A DNA stretch of 9,529 nt from Clostridia bacterium (lineage in GTDB: Bacteria > Bacillota > Peptococcia > DRI-13 > DTU073): positions 1 to 9,529 of the forward strand of contig JAQVYD010000044.1 in assembly GCA_028709105.1 (NCBI GenBank), written 5' to 3'. The translations under genes were made by a program, and so were the position numbers. Shown piece after piece: positions 8,559 through 9,529 of the stretch. The notes below the pieces were generated by a model, which worked only from the letters and a program-made list of their open reading frames with translations, was not told the DNA's origin and did not search any database. Position 1 is the first letter of the stretch; the number at the start of each line of letters is the position of its first letter.

Positions 8559-8903
8559 CTACCTTCCTAAACCCATTTTAGATAAGCAACCGGCAAGTTC
8601 ATAAGCACTAACCTTCGTACTGAAAAGAGGAATCTTTTCCTTTTGAGCCTTGGCGATAGTTTCCTCTTGAGGTAAATGCCCTTCTACAAAAACTACGCCC
8701 CCTAAATTAAGTAATTGGGCTACGGCAATTACATTTTGATGTGTTTGTACCGTCAGCCATAAATCAGCCTCTTCGGCATGTGCCATCACATTGCTAAGTA
8801 AATCACCAATATAACAACCGGCTATCCCCTTAGCTAAATCCAACTCTGTTCCATTTAAAAGCTGCAACCCTGTTTTCTCCACTATTTTCTTTAACTCCAT
8901 CAT
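8559..8903 (-). CDS. Small DRTGG-domain protein, second tandem copy
   Basis: This 114-residue protein is a compact alpha/beta module of the DRTGG type, a domain also found between the P-loop and catalytic parts of some phosphotransacetylases and in CBS-associated proteins, with a presumed ligand-binding or regulatory role. Visible landmarks are YIGDLLSNVMAHAEEADLWL, THQNVIAVAQLLNLGGVVFVEG and the ending IPLFSTKVSAYELAGCLSKMGL. These align with the neighbouring paralogue at 8922-9296. The literal Asp-Arg-Thr-Gly-Gly sequence is absent. Three ATGs compete: 8909, 8903 and 8900. Six G at 8918-8913 sit 3, 9 and 12 bases away respectively, so I favour 8903; the longest form would have 116 residues. 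The gene is 12-18 bases from its upstream neighbour, depending on start, and 5 bases from the PHP gene. Confidence 0.82.
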   Translation of the reverse strand: MMELKKIVEKTGLQLLNGTELDLAKGIAGCYIGDLLSNVMAHAEEADLWLTVQTHQNVIAVAQLLNLGGVVFVEGHLPQEETIAKAQKEKIPLFSTKVSAYELAGCLSKMGLGR

Positions 8904-8921
8904 TAACATTAGCCCCCCAAC

Positions 8922-9296
8922 CTAATTTTCACGCAGACAAGAAGAATTCAATTGGCTGTTACCTGGTAACCCAGCTTGATATAAAAGACCGCAAGCCTCA
9001 TACATCGGATAAACAGTAGACAATAAAGGAATCCCTTTTTCTTGAGCAAGCTCTATTATTTCCTTAGACGGCGCCTTCCCGCGTACAAAAACAACTCCTA
9101 CCAAATCCACCATTTCCACAGTGCGCAATACCTGCGGATGAACTAGACCCGTCAACAGCAAGGTTTTTTCCTTGGTAAAGGCCAAGACATCACTCAACAA
9201 ATCAGACCCGCAAGCTGATTCCGTTTCGATATCATCCAACTTTAAATCAGTAAATAATACTGCGTTCAATAATTTTGCTATCTCAGCAAGCGTCAT
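8922..9296 (-). CDS. Small DRTGG-domain protein, first tandem copy
   Basis: This 124-residue paralogue of the next gene has the same layout: an N-terminal helix (MTLAEIAKLLNAVLF), a central GSDLLSDVLAFTKEKTLLLTG (30-50), HPQVLRTVEMVDLVGVVFVRG (53-73), then IPLLSTVYPMYEACGLLYQAGL (89-110). A 14-residue polar tail not shared with its neighbour follows. Cys29 and Cys102 fall near, though not exactly at, the positions of the two cysteines of the second copy. Such stand-alone DRTGG proteins are presumed regulatory, but no ligand is known to me for this group. The ATG at 9296 has a strong AGGAGG (9309-9304) 7 bases upstream and follows a likely promoter, so it is the first gene of the DRTGG-DRTGG-PHP-ATPase operon. 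Confidence 0.83.
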   Translation of the reverse strand: MTLAEIAKLLNAVLFTDLKLDDIETESACGSDLLSDVLAFTKEKTLLLTGLVHPQVLRTVEMVDLVGVVFVRGKAPSKEIIELAQEKGIPLLSTVYPMYEACGLLYQAGLPGNSQLNSSCLREN

Positions 9297-9328
9297 AATT
9301 TTTCCTCCTACATCTTAATAACATCTTT

Positions 9329-9358
9329 ATTATATTATATTTAACCCTACAGGGGAAA
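9329..9358 (-). promoter_or_regulatory. Likely promoter of the DRTGG-PHP-ATPase operon
   Basis: On the minus strand two overlapping perfect TATAAT hexamers occur at 9339-9334 and 9334-9329, about 33-38 bases before the ATG at 9296 and followed by a good ribosome site. No -35 close to TTGACA is found at 16-18 bases. Between them and the upstream gene lies a small inverted repeat, CCCTGTAGGG (9354-9345), which could bind an activator or repressor. The position, right after the stop of the preceding gene, supports independent transcription of the operon. Confidence 0.4.
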
Positions 9359-9369
9359 GTAAAGAAAAG

Positions 9370-9528
9370 TTAATTTGTCTTTTTTATAAAACGATGATAT
9401 TCCTCCAATAGAGCCAGCCCTTGTTGCTGACTTTTTAATAAGGCCGGATCGCTCCACTCCTTCTCCGCTTGACGCAGACTTTGCGCCCACTGACTACATA
9501 ACCCAGACAAACGCTGGAGTGCCTTGCC
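9370..9528 (-). CDS. C-terminal end of an unrecognised protein (partial, N-terminus off the right edge)
   Basis: An open frame enters from the right edge and ends at TAA (9372-9370), giving 52 residues that begin GKALQRLSGLCSQWAQSLRQ and end LLEEYHRFIKKTN. The stretch is rich in Leu, Gln, Glu and Lys and reads as two amphipathic helices with a short SDP turn between them. I do not recognise the family. The other two minus-strand frames are poorer; one hits TAG within a dozen codons. The gene has the same orientation as the DRTGG operon, and its stop lies 73 bases before the first DRTGG start with a promoter-like sequence between, so it may or may not be part of the same transcript. Confidence 0.55.
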   Translation of the reverse strand, partial: GKALQRLSGLCSQWAQSLRQAEKEWSDPALLKSQQQGLALLEEYHRFIKKTN

Positions 9529-9529
9529 T

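Overview
The window comes from a bacterial chromosome, most likely a Clostridia-type Firmicute (Peptococcaceae or a relative). This is inferred from gene order (maf-radC-mreBCD-PBP2-minC, preceded by a DUF4321 membrane protein), strong AGGAGG-type ribosome sites, several TTG/GTG starts, AT-leaning composition, and a DRTGG/PHP/ATPase cassette of a kind I associate with anaerobic Firmicutes. No similarity search was possible, so the lineage is a judgement. Every supported gene is on the minus strand, so the description runs from high to low coordinates.

Right-hand block (9528-7250): the C-terminal end of an unrecognised protein is followed by a likely promoter and four tightly packed genes. These are two tandem paralogous small DRTGG-domain proteins, a PHP-domain metal-dependent phosphoesterase, and a small GHKL ATPase that lacks any histidine-kinase dimerisation domain. 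Gaps are 5-20 bases and ribosome sites overlap preceding stops, so this looks like one operon. From memory, related cassettes sit beside bifurcating [FeFe]-hydrogenase genes in Clostridia; here no hydrogenase gene follows. It is the least understood system in the window.

Middle and left block (7121-751): an 81-residue membrane protein (DUF4321), Maf nucleotide pyrophosphatase and RadC, then after an AT-rich gap the cell-elongation genes mreB, mreC, mreD and mrdA (class B penicillin-binding protein 2). Spacing is very tight: maf/radC overlap by 4 bases (GTGA), mreC/mreD by 1 (TAATG), and the mreC and mrdA ribosome sites overlap or abut the previous stop codons. A hairpin/T-tract element then precedes minC, the FtsZ-ring inhibitor, which is cut by the left edge. 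The block joins lateral wall growth (MreBCD plus PBP2) to division-site selection (MinC).

The most unusual sequence features are two charged, helix-rich insertions in proteins of the same machine: about 37 extra residues in MreB (around 4724-4864) and about 60 in the PBP2 transpeptidase domain (around 1456-1635). PBP2 also ends in a Pro-Gln/poly-Gln/acidic tail encoded partly by a perfect hexanucleotide repeat. Other points of interest are two mutually exclusive hairpins before minC and a perfect palindrome in front of mreB. No tRNA, rRNA, CRISPR, transposase or phage gene was seen, and no gene-free stretch exceeds 300 bases.
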